The notes: generated by a model not told the origin, from the letters alone. 64,000 nucleotides of DNA from CAYOHG01 sp964465125 (GCA_964465125.1 CAYXIO010000003.1:62001-126000); one strand, 5' to 3'. Shown: positions 50,380 through 61,271, counted from the first letter of the stretch. Translations and numbers: made by a program.

Positions 50380-51834
50380 CTACTTGCCCCCGGCCCAGAC
50401 GCCGTAATGTTCATGTGACATCGTGCCGCGCTCACCGAACGTGGCCCGGCCCGCAAGCACCGGCAGCTCGTAGGCCGCCGGGTTGATCCGCCGGATGTAC
50501 TCGCCCGCTGCGCCGGGCTTCTGGCGGGCGATGTGCTGCTCGAACTCCTTGCGGAATTTCTGCACCACCGTGCGGATCGGGAAGGCCGCCCCGTCGGGCA
50601 GGCCGCAGATGCTCAGCCCGGGCATCATGCCCATGTTGTTCGTCACCTCGGCGAGCAGATCGAGGTCGTACGAGCGGGCAGCGCCGGCGTGCATCCGCTG
50701 CGCGATCTTGTACATCCATCCGGTGCCCTCGCGGCACTGCGTGCACTGCCCGCAGGACTCCCAGGCGAAGAACCGCGTGACGTTCAGCAGGACGTCGCGC
50801 ATATCGACGTCTTCCGGAACGACGACGGCCGCCGCCGTCCCAAGCCCGAGCAGCCCGTAGCGCCGCGGATCATCGAAGTCGAGCACGCAGTCGAGCTCGT
50901 CCTGGTCCTGCTTGAGGTCGATGCTGCCGTCCGCCGGCTTGGGGAACAGATCGCCCCGCAGCACGCCCATCGAAAGGCCGCCCGGAAAGACCGCCTTAAC
51001 CTTCTTGCCGCCGCGCATGCCCCCGCCGAAGTCGGGGCTGTAGATCAACTCGCGCACGCTGACGCCCAGCGGACCCTCGTAGCAGCCGGGCCGATTCACC
51101 GGCCCGCTGACGCAGTACATCTTCGGGCCCTTCGAATGGGCCGTCCCCACGCTCAGCCACCAGTCCAGCCCGCGCGTGAAGATGTGCGGCAGGCATTGCA
51201 GCGTCTCGATGTTGTTGACCACCGTCGGCTTGTGGAACACGCCTTCGACGGCGGGGAACGGCGGCTTGATGCGCGGCCAGCCGCGCTTGCCTTCCAGGCT
51301 CTCGATCAGCCCGGTTTCCTCGCCGCAGACGTACGCGCCGGCCCCGCGATGAATGTAGCAATCGAGGTCGTAGCCCTTGCCGAGGATGTTCCGGCCGAAG
51401 TAGCCGGCGGCATAGGCCTCGTCGACCGCCCGCTGCAAGATGTGGAACTGCTCGGTGAACTCGCCGCGCATGTAGATGTAGGCGACGCGAGCGCGCGTCG
51501 CGAAGCCGGCGATGACGATGCCTTCGAGCACCTGGTGCGGGTCGTTCTCGATGGTGACGCGGTTGCAGAAGGTCGGCGGCTCGGATTCGTCGCAGTTGAC
51601 GCACAGGTAGGTGATGTCGCGTTCCTTCGGCAGGAAGGACCACTTCATGCCCGCCGGAAAGCCCGCTCCACCGCGGCCGCGCAGATTCGCCTTCTTGATC
51701 AGCTCGACGATTTCGTCGGACGTCTTCTGCAACGCGGCTTCCAGGCCGCGATAACCGCCGTGGGCCTTGTACACGTCGATCGACGTGCTGTTCGGCAGGC
51801 CGACGTTTTTCATCAGGATTCGTTCGTATGGCAT
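50380..51834 (-). CDS. nuoF: NADH-quinone oxidoreductase subunit F
   Basis: NADH- and FMN-binding subunit with cluster N3; 484 residues. Visible: LRGRGGAGFPAGMKWSF (nucleotide loop), NCDESEPPTFCNR, YICGEETG-like VCGEETGLIESLEG, and the cluster Cys motif SCGQCTQCREGTGW with a later Cys in LSICGLPDGAAF. Four bases separate it from nuoG. Confidence 0.96.
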   Translation of the reverse strand: MPYERILMKNVGLPNSTSIDVYKAHGGYRGLEAALQKTSDEIVELIKKANLRGRGGAGFPAGMKWSFLPKERDITYLCVNCDESEPPTFCNRVTIENDPHQVLEGIVIAGFATRARVAYIYMRGEFTEQFHILQRAVDEAYAAGYFGRNILGKGYDLDCYIHRGAGAYVCGEETGLIESLEGKRGWPRIKPPFPAVEGVFHKPTVVNNIETLQCLPHIFTRGLDWWLSVGTAHSKGPKMYCVSGPVNRPGCYEGPLGVSVRELIYSPDFGGGMRGGKKVKAVFPGGLSMGVLRGDLFPKPADGSIDLKQDQDELDCVLDFDDPRRYGLLGLGTAAAVVVPEDVDMRDVLLNVTRFFAWESCGQCTQCREGTGWMYKIAQRMHAGAARSYDLDLLAEVTNNMGMMPGLSICGLPDGAAFPIRTVVQKFRKEFEQHIARQKPGAAGEYIRRINPAAYELPVLAGRATFGERGTMSHEHYGVWAGGK

Positions 51835-51871
51835 TCGGGCTCTCTCGTGCAGTCGAAGTCGCCGTCGGCCG

Positions 51872-52441
51872 TCAAGCGCGCGGCGCGTCGAACAACGGGC
51901 TGCGCGGATGATCGAGGCGATCGTTGTGCGGATCCGCCAGCAAACGGTCGACGTCTGTCGGCTTCACGCACTTGTGCATCTTCTCGTTGACCATCAGGCA
52001 GGGCGCGTGGTCGCACGCCGCCAGGCATTCCTCGCTCATGAACGAGTACGCGCCGTCGGCGCTGGTCCCGTGATCGCCTACGCCCAGCTTCGTCTGAAGC
52101 GTCTGCTGAAGCGCGCGCCCGCCCATCAGCTCGCAGCTCAGTCCGCGGCAGAGCACGATCACCTTCTTGCCCTTCGGGTGCGTCCAGAAGTGCGTGTAGA
52201 ACGTGACCACGTCCATCACCGCGGCCGGCGGAACCTCGAGCAGCTCGGCGATCTGCTTCATCGCCCGCAGCGAAACGTGGCCAAGCTCGTCCTGCGCGAT
52301 GTGCAGCGCCGGAAGCATGACGGCGCGCTTCGACGGATAGCGGGGAAAAAACGTGCGAATCTTGTCCAACGCCGCCGCGCTCAACGCCGGACCGAGCTGG
52401 TCCTCCGGCAGCGTGTTCCGATCAACGGCCTTCCACGACAC
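51872..52441 (-). CDS. nuoE: NADH-quinone oxidoreductase subunit E
   Basis: Thioredoxin-like [2Fe-2S] subunit (N1a), 189 residues. LPALHIAQDELGHVS and the VTFYTHF segment are typical. Cluster cysteines are in CRGLSC (C-x4-C) and CLAAC (C-x3-C) with AACDHAPCLMVNEK. The start is GTG with GGAG about 7 bases upstream. It is the first gene of this nuo cluster: nuoABCD are not upstream. Confidence 0.95.
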   Translation of the reverse strand: MSWKAVDRNTLPEDQLGPALSAAALDKIRTFFPRYPSKRAVMLPALHIAQDELGHVSLRAMKQIAELLEVPPAAVMDVVTFYTHFWTHPKGKKVIVLCRGLSCELMGGRALQQTLQTKLGVGDHGTSADGAYSFMSEECLAACDHAPCLMVNEKMHKCVKPTDVDRLLADPHNDRLDHPRSPLFDAPRA

Positions 52442-52616
52442 AGGCTGTCTCCGACCGCGCCGACGGTCGCGTTAGTCCGAACGGTGCCGGCTCCGCGCCA
52501 ACCCTCGGCCTTCGTGTGTGCCCGCCGAAGCGAGTGAGCGTGGAAGGTAGCGGAACGTCGAAAAGCCGTACAGGGTGCCGCGGGAAATGAAACCGCACCG
52601 CGCGCCGCAACGAGCC

Positions 52617-52880
52617 TTACCGTTCCTGAAAATAACCGACGTTAAGCTGCACGAACCGCTGCCACTCGGCCGGAACGGCATGATCGGGGTAGATCGCGCG
52701 AACCGGGCATTCGTCCACACACAGCCCGCAGTCGATGCACGCGCCCGGGTCAATATGCAGCATGTCCGCGGAGGCGAAGCCGGGCTCGTCCGGGCGCGGG
52801 TGAATGCAATCCACCGGACAGACCTCGGTGCAGCCCGTATCCTTCGTCGCGATGCATGGTTCCGTAATCACGTATGGCAT
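52617..52880 (-). CDS. fdxA: 7Fe-type ferredoxin (FdxA-like)
   Basis: 87 residues. PYVITEPCIATKDTGC with C-x7-C-x3-C spacing (PCIATKDTGCTEVCPVDCI) points to a [3Fe-4S] site, and CIDCGLCVDECPVRAI gives a [4Fe-4S] site. The ATG at MPYVIT is the family start; a GTG nine bases upstream is possible. It is about 175 bases upstream of nuoE on the same strand and divergent from iscX, so it may supply reducing power or Fe-S related electron flow near complex I. Confidence 0.93.
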   Translation of the reverse strand: MPYVITEPCIATKDTGCTEVCPVDCIHPRPDEPGFASADMLHIDPGACIDCGLCVDECPVRAIYPDHAVPAEWQRFVQLNVGYFQER

Positions 52881-52974
52881 GTTGGACACCGCGGAGGCGC
52901 CGCCTCAAGCGGCACTTCGTGCGCAATCCGTCCGGCGGATTCACCGCCGACACGTCGCTGCCCCCCGCCTTCGT

Positions 52975-53008
52975 CGACGCGCCGCCGTATACTCCAGACG
53001 GCGCGTCG
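52975..53008. promoter_or_regulatory. Dyad element over a -10 box between fdxA and iscX
   Basis: CGACGCGCCG and CGGCGCGTCG form a 10-bp perfect inverted repeat with a 14-base spacer containing TATACT (52988-52993), a possible -10 for iscX. The arrangement is that of an operator covering a promoter; the regulator is unknown. Confidence 0.5.
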
Positions 53009-53112
53009 CCGGCGGATTGTACCCGGACGGCCGCGAGTGCAAGGCGCGGACCGTACCGCGAAGTTGCCCTTCGCGCTCGAGCCTGGGATCGCACCCCTGC
53101 AAGGAGCCGACC

Positions 53113-53334
53113 ATGCCAGTTCAACTGAAATGGACGGATAGCGAGGACCTGGCGATCCTGCTGCATGAGCGCTTTCCGCAACTCGACCCCCTGACAGTGC
53201 GCTTTACCGATCTGCACCGCTGGGTCTGCGAGATACCCGATTTCAAGGACGACCCGCACACGAGCAATGAGGCCAAGCTGGAGGCGATCCAGATGGCCTG
53301 GCTCGAGGAGTACCGCGACGCGCGCGAAGCCTGA
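53113..53334 (+). CDS. iscX: Fe-S assembly protein IscX
   Basis: 73 residues. The sequence matches the small acidic IscX (YfhJ) family: LKWTDSEDLAILLHERFPQLDPLTVRFTDLHRWV and FKDDPHTSNEAKLEAIQMAWLEE (given here as KWTDSEDLAI and SNEAKLEAIQ). IscX binds the cysteine desulfurase IscS and modulates cluster assembly. AAGGAG lies 7 bases before the ATG. It stands alone, without iscSUA-hscBA, but next to the ferredoxin gene on the other strand. Confidence 0.9.
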   Translation: MPVQLKWTDSEDLAILLHERFPQLDPLTVRFTDLHRWVCEIPDFKDDPHTSNEAKLEAIQMAWLEEYRDAREA

Positions 53335-53399
53335 GTCTGCTCGTCCGTCGAGCCCTGCCCTTCCGCCGAACCGCGATACTCGCGCTTGCCGATGAGCGT

Positions 53400-53405
53400 T
53401 AGAAT
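53400..53405 (+). promoter_or_regulatory. Putative -10 box of the cyclophilin lipoprotein gene
   Basis: TAGAAT 60 bases before the chosen GTG start. Confidence 0.35.
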
Positions 53406-53465
53406 GAAGCACCTGACGGGCGTGCCCGTCTTCGTTTGGTTATACGGACCCTACGGAGGATTCGC

Positions 53466-54407
53466 GTGTTGCCTGCCGCCCCAGTCACGCTCCGCCGGCT
53501 TGCGCTGCTGCTGTTGATTCCCGCGCTGCTGAACGGCTGCCCGTCCCCCACCCCGGAAGGCAGCAGCCCCGTCGACCTGGCAGTCGATTCGACCGCCAGC
53601 GAGGAATCCTTGGCCGCCGGCACCGGTGTCACGCTCACAGCGCGCGCCCTCGATGATGCGGCGCTCGACGGCGTAACCTACCGTTGGTTCCAGACCTACG
53701 GACGAATCGTGGAGCTGAGCGGTGCGGACACGCCCGAGCTTTCCTTCACCACCCCGTCGCTGCCGAGCGAGCAGGTGCTCACGTTCCGCCTCGACGTCCG
53801 CTTCGCCAACGGCGAGACGCGCAGCGCCGAAACGCAGGTTCGCGTCGCGGTCGACCCGCTCTACGGGCTGGGCACGGGCCTCGATCCGAACAGCACGCCG
53901 GACGACTCCGGCGACTCGTTCCCGCACGTCATCATCAAGACCAGCAAGGGCACGATCGAGGTCGAGCTCAACCGCGAGGCCGCCCCGCTGACGGTGAACA
54001 ACTTCCTGCGCTACACCGACGACAAGTTCTACGACGGCACAATTTTCCACCGCGTCGTCCCCGATTTCGTCGTCCAGGCCGGTGGGTACACGGCCGATCT
54101 TGAGGAGAAAGAAACGCGCGATCCGATCCTCAACGAAGCCGACAACGGGCTCTCCAACCGCCGCGGGACCATCGCCATGGCGCGCCAGTCCAACCCCGAC
54201 TCGGCACGTTCGCAGTTCTACATCAACCTGAGCGACAACACCGAGCTGGACGCCGGCGACGGCCGGGCCGGGTACGCCGTCTTCGGCGAGGTCGTGTCCG
54301 GGATGGACGTGGTCGATGACATCGCCTCGGTCGAGACCGCCGAAGAGGGCGGCTTCCAGGACGTCCCGGTCGAGGACATCACGATCACGAGCATCCGCCG
54401 CAAGTAG
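53466..54407 (+). CDS. Lipoprotein with Ig-like and cyclophilin-type peptidyl-prolyl isomerase domains
   Basis: 313 residues from a GTG start that has GGAGGA 5-6 bases upstream; a TTG 30 bases earlier lacks this. The lipobox ends at Cys25 (LLNGC). Residues about 35-135 look like an Ig/PKD-type beta domain (VTYRWFQTYGRIVELSG). From about 153 the cyclophilin domain follows: TSKGTIEVELNREAAPLTV, FYDGTIFHRVVPDFVVQAGG, IAMARQSNPDSARSQFYINL, AVFGEVVSGMDVVD. It probably assists periplasmic folding. An ABC transporter follows convergently. Confidence 0.85.
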   Translation: MLPAAPVTLRRLALLLLIPALLNGCPSPTPEGSSPVDLAVDSTASEESLAAGTGVTLTARALDDAALDGVTYRWFQTYGRIVELSGADTPELSFTTPSLPSEQVLTFRLDVRFANGETRSAETQVRVAVDPLYGLGTGLDPNSTPDDSGDSFPHVIIKTSKGTIEVELNREAAPLTVNNFLRYTDDKFYDGTIFHRVVPDFVVQAGGYTADLEEKETRDPILNEADNGLSNRRGTIAMARQSNPDSARSQFYINLSDNTELDAGDGRAGYAVFGEVVSGMDVVDDIASVETAEEGGFQDVPVEDITITSIRRK

Positions 54408-54413
54408 CCGCGC

Positions 54414-55579
54414 CTAGGAATCCGCGGCGCGCTGCCGCAGCCGGTCGAGCAGCACGGCGACGACAATGATGGCGCCGGTGACGATTTCCTGGACCCAGTT
54501 GTCCAGTCCGAGCTTGGTGCAGCCGTTATCCACGACGGTCATGATCAACGCGCCGACCAGCGCTCCGAAGACCGATCCTTCGCCGCCTGAGAGGCTCGCC
54601 CCGCCGATCACGACCGCGGCGATCACCTTCAGTTCGTAGCCTTGCGCGGTGGTCGGGTCGCCCATGGACAGGTACGAAAGCTGCAAGAGTCCCGACACCC
54701 CCGCGCAGCCCACGCCGATGACGTAGATCAACAGCCTGGTGCGCTCGACCGAGATGCCGCAGAGCCGCGCGGTGAGCTCGCTGGAGCCGACGGCGTAGAC
54801 GTGCCGGCCGAAGCGGGTGTAGTGCAGCAGCGCTGCGACCGCGGTTGCCAGCAGCAGCAGCATCCAGACGCCCGCCGGCAGCCACGCCGACCCGCCGGCC
54901 CCCCCGCCGCTCATCAGACCGCGAATCCAGCCGAGACCCTCCGGATAGATCGGCTGATTGTCGCCAATCCCCTTGGCTGCGCCGCGCAGCGCCCCCCACA
55001 TCCCCAGCGTCACGATGAACGGGCTGAGCGGCAGCCGACGACCGAGGCGACGCGCTCCCAGCAGGAGCACCAACCCCGCCAGCAGCGTCGCGCCGAGCGC
55101 CAGCGCACCGGCCGCAAGCGGCGCGGTCTGCGGCGAGGAGACCTTCCAGACATACGCACCCGCCGCCACCGCCGCGATCACCGCCACCACGCGGCCGATC
55201 TCGCCGATCACCAGGGCGCCGATTCCGAGCCCGCAGACGCCGGCGGTCAGCACGCACCCGAGGGTGGCCAAGGCCGGCGACGCGCCGCGATCCAGCAGCA
55301 GCGCCGCCACCATGACCGTCAGCGCGATCGTCGCGCCCACCGACAGGTCGATGCCCCCGGAGATGATGATCATCGTGGCGCCGACGGCGGCGGTGCCAAC
55401 GACGGCGGTCTGAAGCAGCATCAGCCGCTGGTTATCCCACTTGCTGAAATCGCCGCCCGCAAGCAACGCGAACAGCACCCAGACGAAAACCAGGCCGACC
55501 AGCGGGCCAAGCTGGTTGATCCCGCGGCGCAGCCGGCTCTCGCGCGGCACGGAAGCCGCGCCGGCGTTCTCCAGACCGC

Positions 55580-55583
<4 letters not shown>
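54414..55583 (-). CDS. rbsC: Ribose-type ABC transporter permease
   Basis: 389 residues, about ten membrane segments. Family pattern of the RbsC/XylH class: SGGIDLSVGATIALTVMVAA, LSPFIVTLGMWGALRGAAKG, TRFGRHVYAVGSSELTARLCGISVERT and GGEGSVFGALVGALIMTVVDNG. The longer cytoplasmic-like insert near 140-190 is unusual. The ATG overlaps the stop of the ATPase gene by 4 bases. The substrate is some pentose or related sugar and cannot be read from the sequence. Confidence 0.9.
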
Positions 55584-57111
<1,528 letters not shown>

Positions 57112-57115
<4 letters not shown>

Positions 57116-58137
57116 GGAAGCAGCGGCTGAATGGCCGGTTCGCTCATGTTCTCGCGCGTCACGACCACCACGCCGGTGTCAAGCAACGGCTCGACCGGCT
57201 CGCCTCGAACGTGCTTGACGAGAGCCTGCACCGATTCGTAGCCCATCTTGTCGGGATTCTGCACCACCAGCGCGTCGATCTGCCCGTCCCGGAGCGCTTG
57301 GACGAGAGGCGGCGAGGCGTCGAAGCCCACAAAGCGGACCTTTCCCGCCAGACCCTCCTGCTGAAGCGCCAGCAGCATCCCCAGGGTCGAGGACTCGTTC
57401 GGGCAGAAGATGCCGTCGGCCTGGCGGATCGCGTCGAGCATGTTCAGCGCCTGCGTCTTGGCCTCGCCGGCGGTGACGCCCGCGTAGCGATTGTCCACCA
57501 GCAGCGACAGTTCGGGATTCGCCGCGATCGCCGCGAGGAACCCCTTCTCGCGCGCGTCGGTGCTGGCCGAGCCGACCGCGTAGCGCAACAGGACGAGCTT
57601 GCCCTTGCCGTTCAGCAGCTTCGCGAGATGCTCGCCGCCCAACCGGCCGCCCTGCTCGTTGTTCGTCGCGATGTAGGACACGAAGTCCTTGCCGGCCTCG
57701 CCGTCCAGCGCCGAATCGAAGATCACGACCGGGATCTGCTGCTCCATCGCCGCCGACACCGGCGGCAACAGCGCCTTAAAGTCCAGCGGCGCCAGCGCGA
57801 TGCCGTCCACGCCTTGCGAGGTGAACTGCTGCACCACCTGAATCTGCTGCGCGCGATCGTCCTCCGTCAGCGGCCCCTTCCAGAGGACCTCGACGCCGAG
57901 TTCGGCGGCGGCGCGCTTGGCGCCGGCCTCGACCGACTTCCAGAACACGTGCGTCGTGCCCTTCGGGATCACCGCGAACTTCAACTTCGCGGCCGCGCCC
58001 GTGTCGGGCGCCGCGGAGGTCCCCGTCGACGCGGGGCTCTTCGGTCCGGACGCCGCCGGGCGATCACATCCGTTCAGCAGGCCGGCGCTCACCGCCAGCA
58101 GGAGTGCAGACAACAGCGACATGCGACGCGACGACAT
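57112..58137 (-). CDS. rbsB: Ribose-type ABC transporter substrate-binding lipoprotein
   Basis: 341 residues. The lipobox ends at Cys24 (AGLLNGC), unlike soluble RbsB of enterobacteria. The mature protein has the type I periplasmic-binding fold: KLKFAVIPKGTTHVFWKSVEAGAKRAAAELG, QGVDGIALAPLDFKAL, IFDSALDGEAGKDFVSYIATNNEQGG, and late FVGFDASPPLVQALRDGQID. First gene of the rbsBAC operon; the predicted promoter lies at 58230-58258. Confidence 0.92.
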
Positions 58138-58229
58138 GGAGGCGTTCCTTGCGCGGACACCGCGCGATTGGAGCCAGGAGAATCACGGTCCGCGGCCCCA
58201 GCGGCGAGCCCCGCGGAACTCCGCCCGCG

Positions 58230-58258
58230 AATATATGCCGCGCGGCCCCGGGCGTCAC
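58230..58258 (-). promoter_or_regulatory. Promoter of rbsBAC with adjacent palindrome
   Basis: On the minus strand GTGACG (58253-58258) and TATATT (58230-58235) are 17 bases apart, about 95 bases upstream of rbsB. CCGGTTCAAACCGG (58258-58271), a perfect 6-bp dyad, adjoins the -35 and is a candidate repressor or activator site of LacI type. Confidence 0.5.
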
Positions 58259-58302
58259 CGGTTCAAACCGGCCCGACGGCAAACCTGTGCCGCTTCGCAC
58301 AC

Positions 58303-60783
58303 TCAGGTCCAACCCCAGCGCCGGCGGATGGCCCACTCGGCGCCCAGGGCGAGCACCAGCATCGTCAGCACCCATGCCGGACTCGTGCGCACCCAGGAGG
58401 TTCGAATCTCGCGCTCGACACGTCGGCGCAGATCGCGCGCCGCCAGCCGCTGCAAGGCCGGCCCGAGCTGATCGAGCTGAAGAAAAGCGCCCCCGGCGTC
58501 GGCGGTGCGCGCCGCCGCCTGCTCGAGCAGCTCGAGGTTCTGCGTCGGCGGCTCCAGCTCCAGCGAGCGGTCGACCAGCACCAGCCGGGCGCGGGCCGCC
58601 AGCCGCTGCGTCGCCGCCGACCCCGGCGAACGGCCGGGTTCAGCCACTTCGACCGCCAGCTCAAGTTCGTAGCTGCCGACCGTCAGCTCACCCGCCGGAA
58701 AATCGCGCGGCAACTCCGCGCGCCACTCGCCGGAGTCCCTGCGAAGCGGGATCAACCATCCGGCCGGCGCGCTGGCGGCCGAGGCGGGCGCCGAATCGGC
58801 CGCAGGCCGGGAGTCGACCTCGGGCGGCTGCTCCGAGCGCGCTTCATCGCCCAGCGAGCGAAGCCGGAGTTGCGCCGAGGCGAAGCGCGGCTCGCGCTCA
58901 AAGCCGGTCACGCCGGCCCGAATCCGGATCGGCTGACGCCCGCGCCGCACCCCCGCGACCAGATACTGAGATGCATCCGTGGCGATCCACGCCGACGGCC
59001 TGCGATTGGCCAGCCACGCGATCGCGCCGCGCCAGAAGCGCGCCTGAAGCTCCGCCCCCGCGTCCGACGCCAGCGCCCACGGCCAGGTGGCGTCGACCGC
59101 CGACATCAGCACGCGCCCGGCGCCGACCTCCGCCGCAACCAGCAGCGGGTCGTCATTCGCACCGACCCCGAGCACCTGCGACAGGACGCTCAGATCCGCA
59201 AGCTGCACGCTGCTGGGAAGCGGCACATCAACCACCGCCAAAGCGGCGGCCGGATCGGTCGCACCGGCGCCCTCCACGGCGAATAGCGGATGATTGCGGC
59301 CGGCTTCGGTCACGCTCAGCGTGGTCTGAACCGCCGCCGGTCGCAGCACGACACCTGCGGGGAGCAGGGCAAGCAGCGGCGAACGGCTGCGCGAAAGCGT
59401 CGCGAGAGAGGGTCCGCCTTGCAGCATCACGCCCGCGCCCTCGCGCTGCACCAGCTCCGTCAGCCGGCGGGCCAGCTCCGGATCGAGCGCATCCTCGGCC
59501 GATTCACCGATCAGGATCACGTCGCAGCCCGCTTGCAGCCGATCGCGCAGCACGTCCATCGCCGCCGCATCCTGGAGCAGCACGAGCGTCCGCTCGAAGC
59601 GTTTCGGATCGGACAGCGCCCGGCTGATGAACCCCAGTTCGGTCCGGGCGCGCTGCTCAATCAGCAGTACTTGAATGCGGTCATCCATGACCTCGATCAA
59701 CGCGGTCTTTTCGCTGCACAGGGGGCCCTCGGGCGCGTCGAGCGTCAGACGCAGCGTCAGCCGGTGTACTCCCGCCGACGGCGCGGCGAGCTCGACCGAT
59801 TGACGCAGGAGCGGATCATCGGGCCGCACGCGAAGCGCGTAGTCGGCTGCCGGCTCGGGCGCGTCGTCCCAGCGCGCTTCCAGGCTCGCCGCCGAGTCCG
59901 TATCCGCGCGCACCCGCACCGCGACAGGTATGGCTAGCTGCTCGCGCGCCCGTACGCGGCCCGGCACGCGCAACGGCTCCCAGGCGATCGGCGGATCGTC
60001 GGCCCGACTCGCCGCGGCGACCGCCAGAAGCGCGGTCCCTTGCCGGTCGAGGGCGGCAGCGAGATTCAGCAGTTCCTCCGGCGACGCGACGTTCTCAGCG
60101 CCGTCGCTGATCAGCACGATCGCGTGCGGCGCGCCGCCGTCGGCGTCGCGCAGCCGGCTCGCGTGCGTCAGCGCCGCCGACAGCGCGCTCAACTCCGCGT
60201 CCGGATGGATCGCCCAGTCGGAAAGCGGGACGGGCGATTCTCCGGGCGCCAGGCGGTGCAGCTCGAACCGGTCGGCCAGCGCGCGCAGCGTGCCCACGTT
60301 CCCGGCAAGCTCGGCGTTCACGCGGTCCGCGCGCGAATGACCGAGCTCCTCGATCGACATCGACTTCGACGAATCCAGCACGAAGGCCAGCGACGGCTTG
60401 TGCCAATCGACGGCCGTATGCGCCCACTCGGGCCGCAGCAGCAGGGCCGTCAGCAGCAGCAGCGCTGCGAAGCGCAGCGTTCGGCAGGCGCGCCGCGCCG
60501 GCTTGGAAAGGGCCGATTCGGCCGATGGGTACGCTGCCGAGGAGGCAGAGCCGCACAGCACGAGCAGCGCCGCCGGCAGCAGCAGCGACAGCAGCGGATG
60601 ATCGGGCCGCGCCGCGAGCAGGCCCGCCGCGCCGCCGGCGACCAGTCCGGCCGAGATCGCCGTGACAGCCGGCCGGCGCCTCCGGCCGCGCTCCCGCGTG
60701 ATCCAGAGAATCATCAGAACGAGCGCGGCGCAGACCGGCAAGGCGGCCAGCGGAGATTCGAAGCCCAATTCCGCAACCAGCAT
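58303..60783 (-). CDS. Large membrane protein with von Willebrand factor A-type domain
   Basis: 826 residues. Hydrophobic segments near residues 10-27, 42-58, 63-78 and 104-117, and one near the C-terminus (about 806-822), frame an extracytoplasmic region. The VWA domain starts near 132 with the metal-site motif DSSKSMS (Asp137, Ser139, Ser141), and ISDGAEN follows. A middle region (about 370-560) resembles a glutamine-amidotransferase-like or BatA-associated fold (LIEQRARTELGFISRAL; GAGRVLMSAVDATWPW). Such proteins are common in planctomycete genomes next to BatA/MoxR systems, but no MoxR ATPase is adjacent. Confidence 0.75.
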   Translation of the reverse strand: MLVAELGFESPLAALPVCAALVLMILWITRERGRRRRPAVTAISAGLVAGGAAGLLAARPDHPLLSLLLPAALLVLCGSASSAAYPSAESALSKPARRACRTLRFAALLLLTALLLRPEWAHTAVDWHKPSLAFVLDSSKSMSIEELGHSRADRVNAELAGNVGTLRALADRFELHRLAPGESPVPLSDWAIHPDAELSALSAALTHASRLRDADGGAPHAIVLISDGAENVASPEELLNLAAALDRQGTALLAVAAASRADDPPIAWEPLRVPGRVRAREQLAIPVAVRVRADTDSAASLEARWDDAPEPAADYALRVRPDDPLLRQSVELAAPSAGVHRLTLRLTLDAPEGPLCSEKTALIEVMDDRIQVLLIEQRARTELGFISRALSDPKRFERTLVLLQDAAAMDVLRDRLQAGCDVILIGESAEDALDPELARRLTELVQREGAGVMLQGGPSLATLSRSRSPLLALLPAGVVLRPAAVQTTLSVTEAGRNHPLFAVEGAGATDPAAALAVVDVPLPSSVQLADLSVLSQVLGVGANDDPLLVAAEVGAGRVLMSAVDATWPWALASDAGAELQARFWRGAIAWLANRRPSAWIATDASQYLVAGVRRGRQPIRIRAGVTGFEREPRFASAQLRLRSLGDEARSEQPPEVDSRPAADSAPASAASAPAGWLIPLRRDSGEWRAELPRDFPAGELTVGSYELELAVEVAEPGRSPGSAATQRLAARARLVLVDRSLELEPPTQNLELLEQAAARTADAGGAFLQLDQLGPALQRLAARDLRRRVEREIRTSWVRTSPAWVLTMLVLALGAEWAIRRRWGWT

Positions 60784-60869
60784 GGGACCTCGCTGTACCG
60801 CACGACGCGTTCGCGCTGGGGCACGATAGAAGCGCGCCCGCCGCTAGCCAAGCCATCCCTGCGCGCCGC

Positions 60870-60875
60870 TATACT
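60870..60875 (+). promoter_or_regulatory. Putative -10 box of the ferredoxin gene
   Basis: TATACT 36 bases before the ATG; GAGGTG serves as ribosome site. No clear -35 is seen. Confidence 0.4.
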
Positions 60876-60911
60876 GGCATCCGCGTCCCAACCCAAGGTC
60901 GAGGTGCTCTG

Positions 60912-61271
60912 ATGGCGAACTTCGAGCGGCACGTCTTCATCTGCGAGAATCAGCGCGAGCCGGGACATCCGCGCGGCTGCTGCTTCAGCAAGGGCGCCAC
61001 CGCCGTCCGCGAGGCGTTCAAGGAAGCCCTCAAGCGCCACGGCCTCAGCAAGCGCATTCGGTCCAACAAGTCGGGTTGCCTCGATCAGTGCGAGCACGGC
61101 GTAACCGTCGTCGTGTATCCCGAGCAGGTCTGGTATGGCTTCGTCAAGCCGGAGGACGTCGACGAGATCGTGCAGAAGCACCTGATCGGCGACGAGCCGG
61201 TCAAGCGGCTGATGCTCGCGGACGGCTGCGTGAACACCGCGTCGTGCCCGCACAAGGGCCGCGCTGGCTGA
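60912..61271 (+). CDS. Thioredoxin-like [2Fe-2S] ferredoxin
   Basis: 119 residues. Matches the small NuoE-like, thioredoxin-fold [2Fe-2S] ferredoxin family: HVFICENQREPGHPRGCC, SNKSGCLDQCEHGVTVVVYPEQVWYG and VDEIVQKHL. The likely ligands are Cys11, Cys23 or 24, Cys56 and Cys60. It probably passes electrons to an unidentified redox enzyme. The hsp20 genes downstream have their own promoter. Confidence 0.9.
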   Translation: MANFERHVFICENQREPGHPRGCCFSKGATAVREAFKEALKRHGLSKRIRSNKSGCLDQCEHGVTVVVYPEQVWYGFVKPEDVDEIVQKHLIGDEPVKRLMLADGCVNTASCPHKGRAG

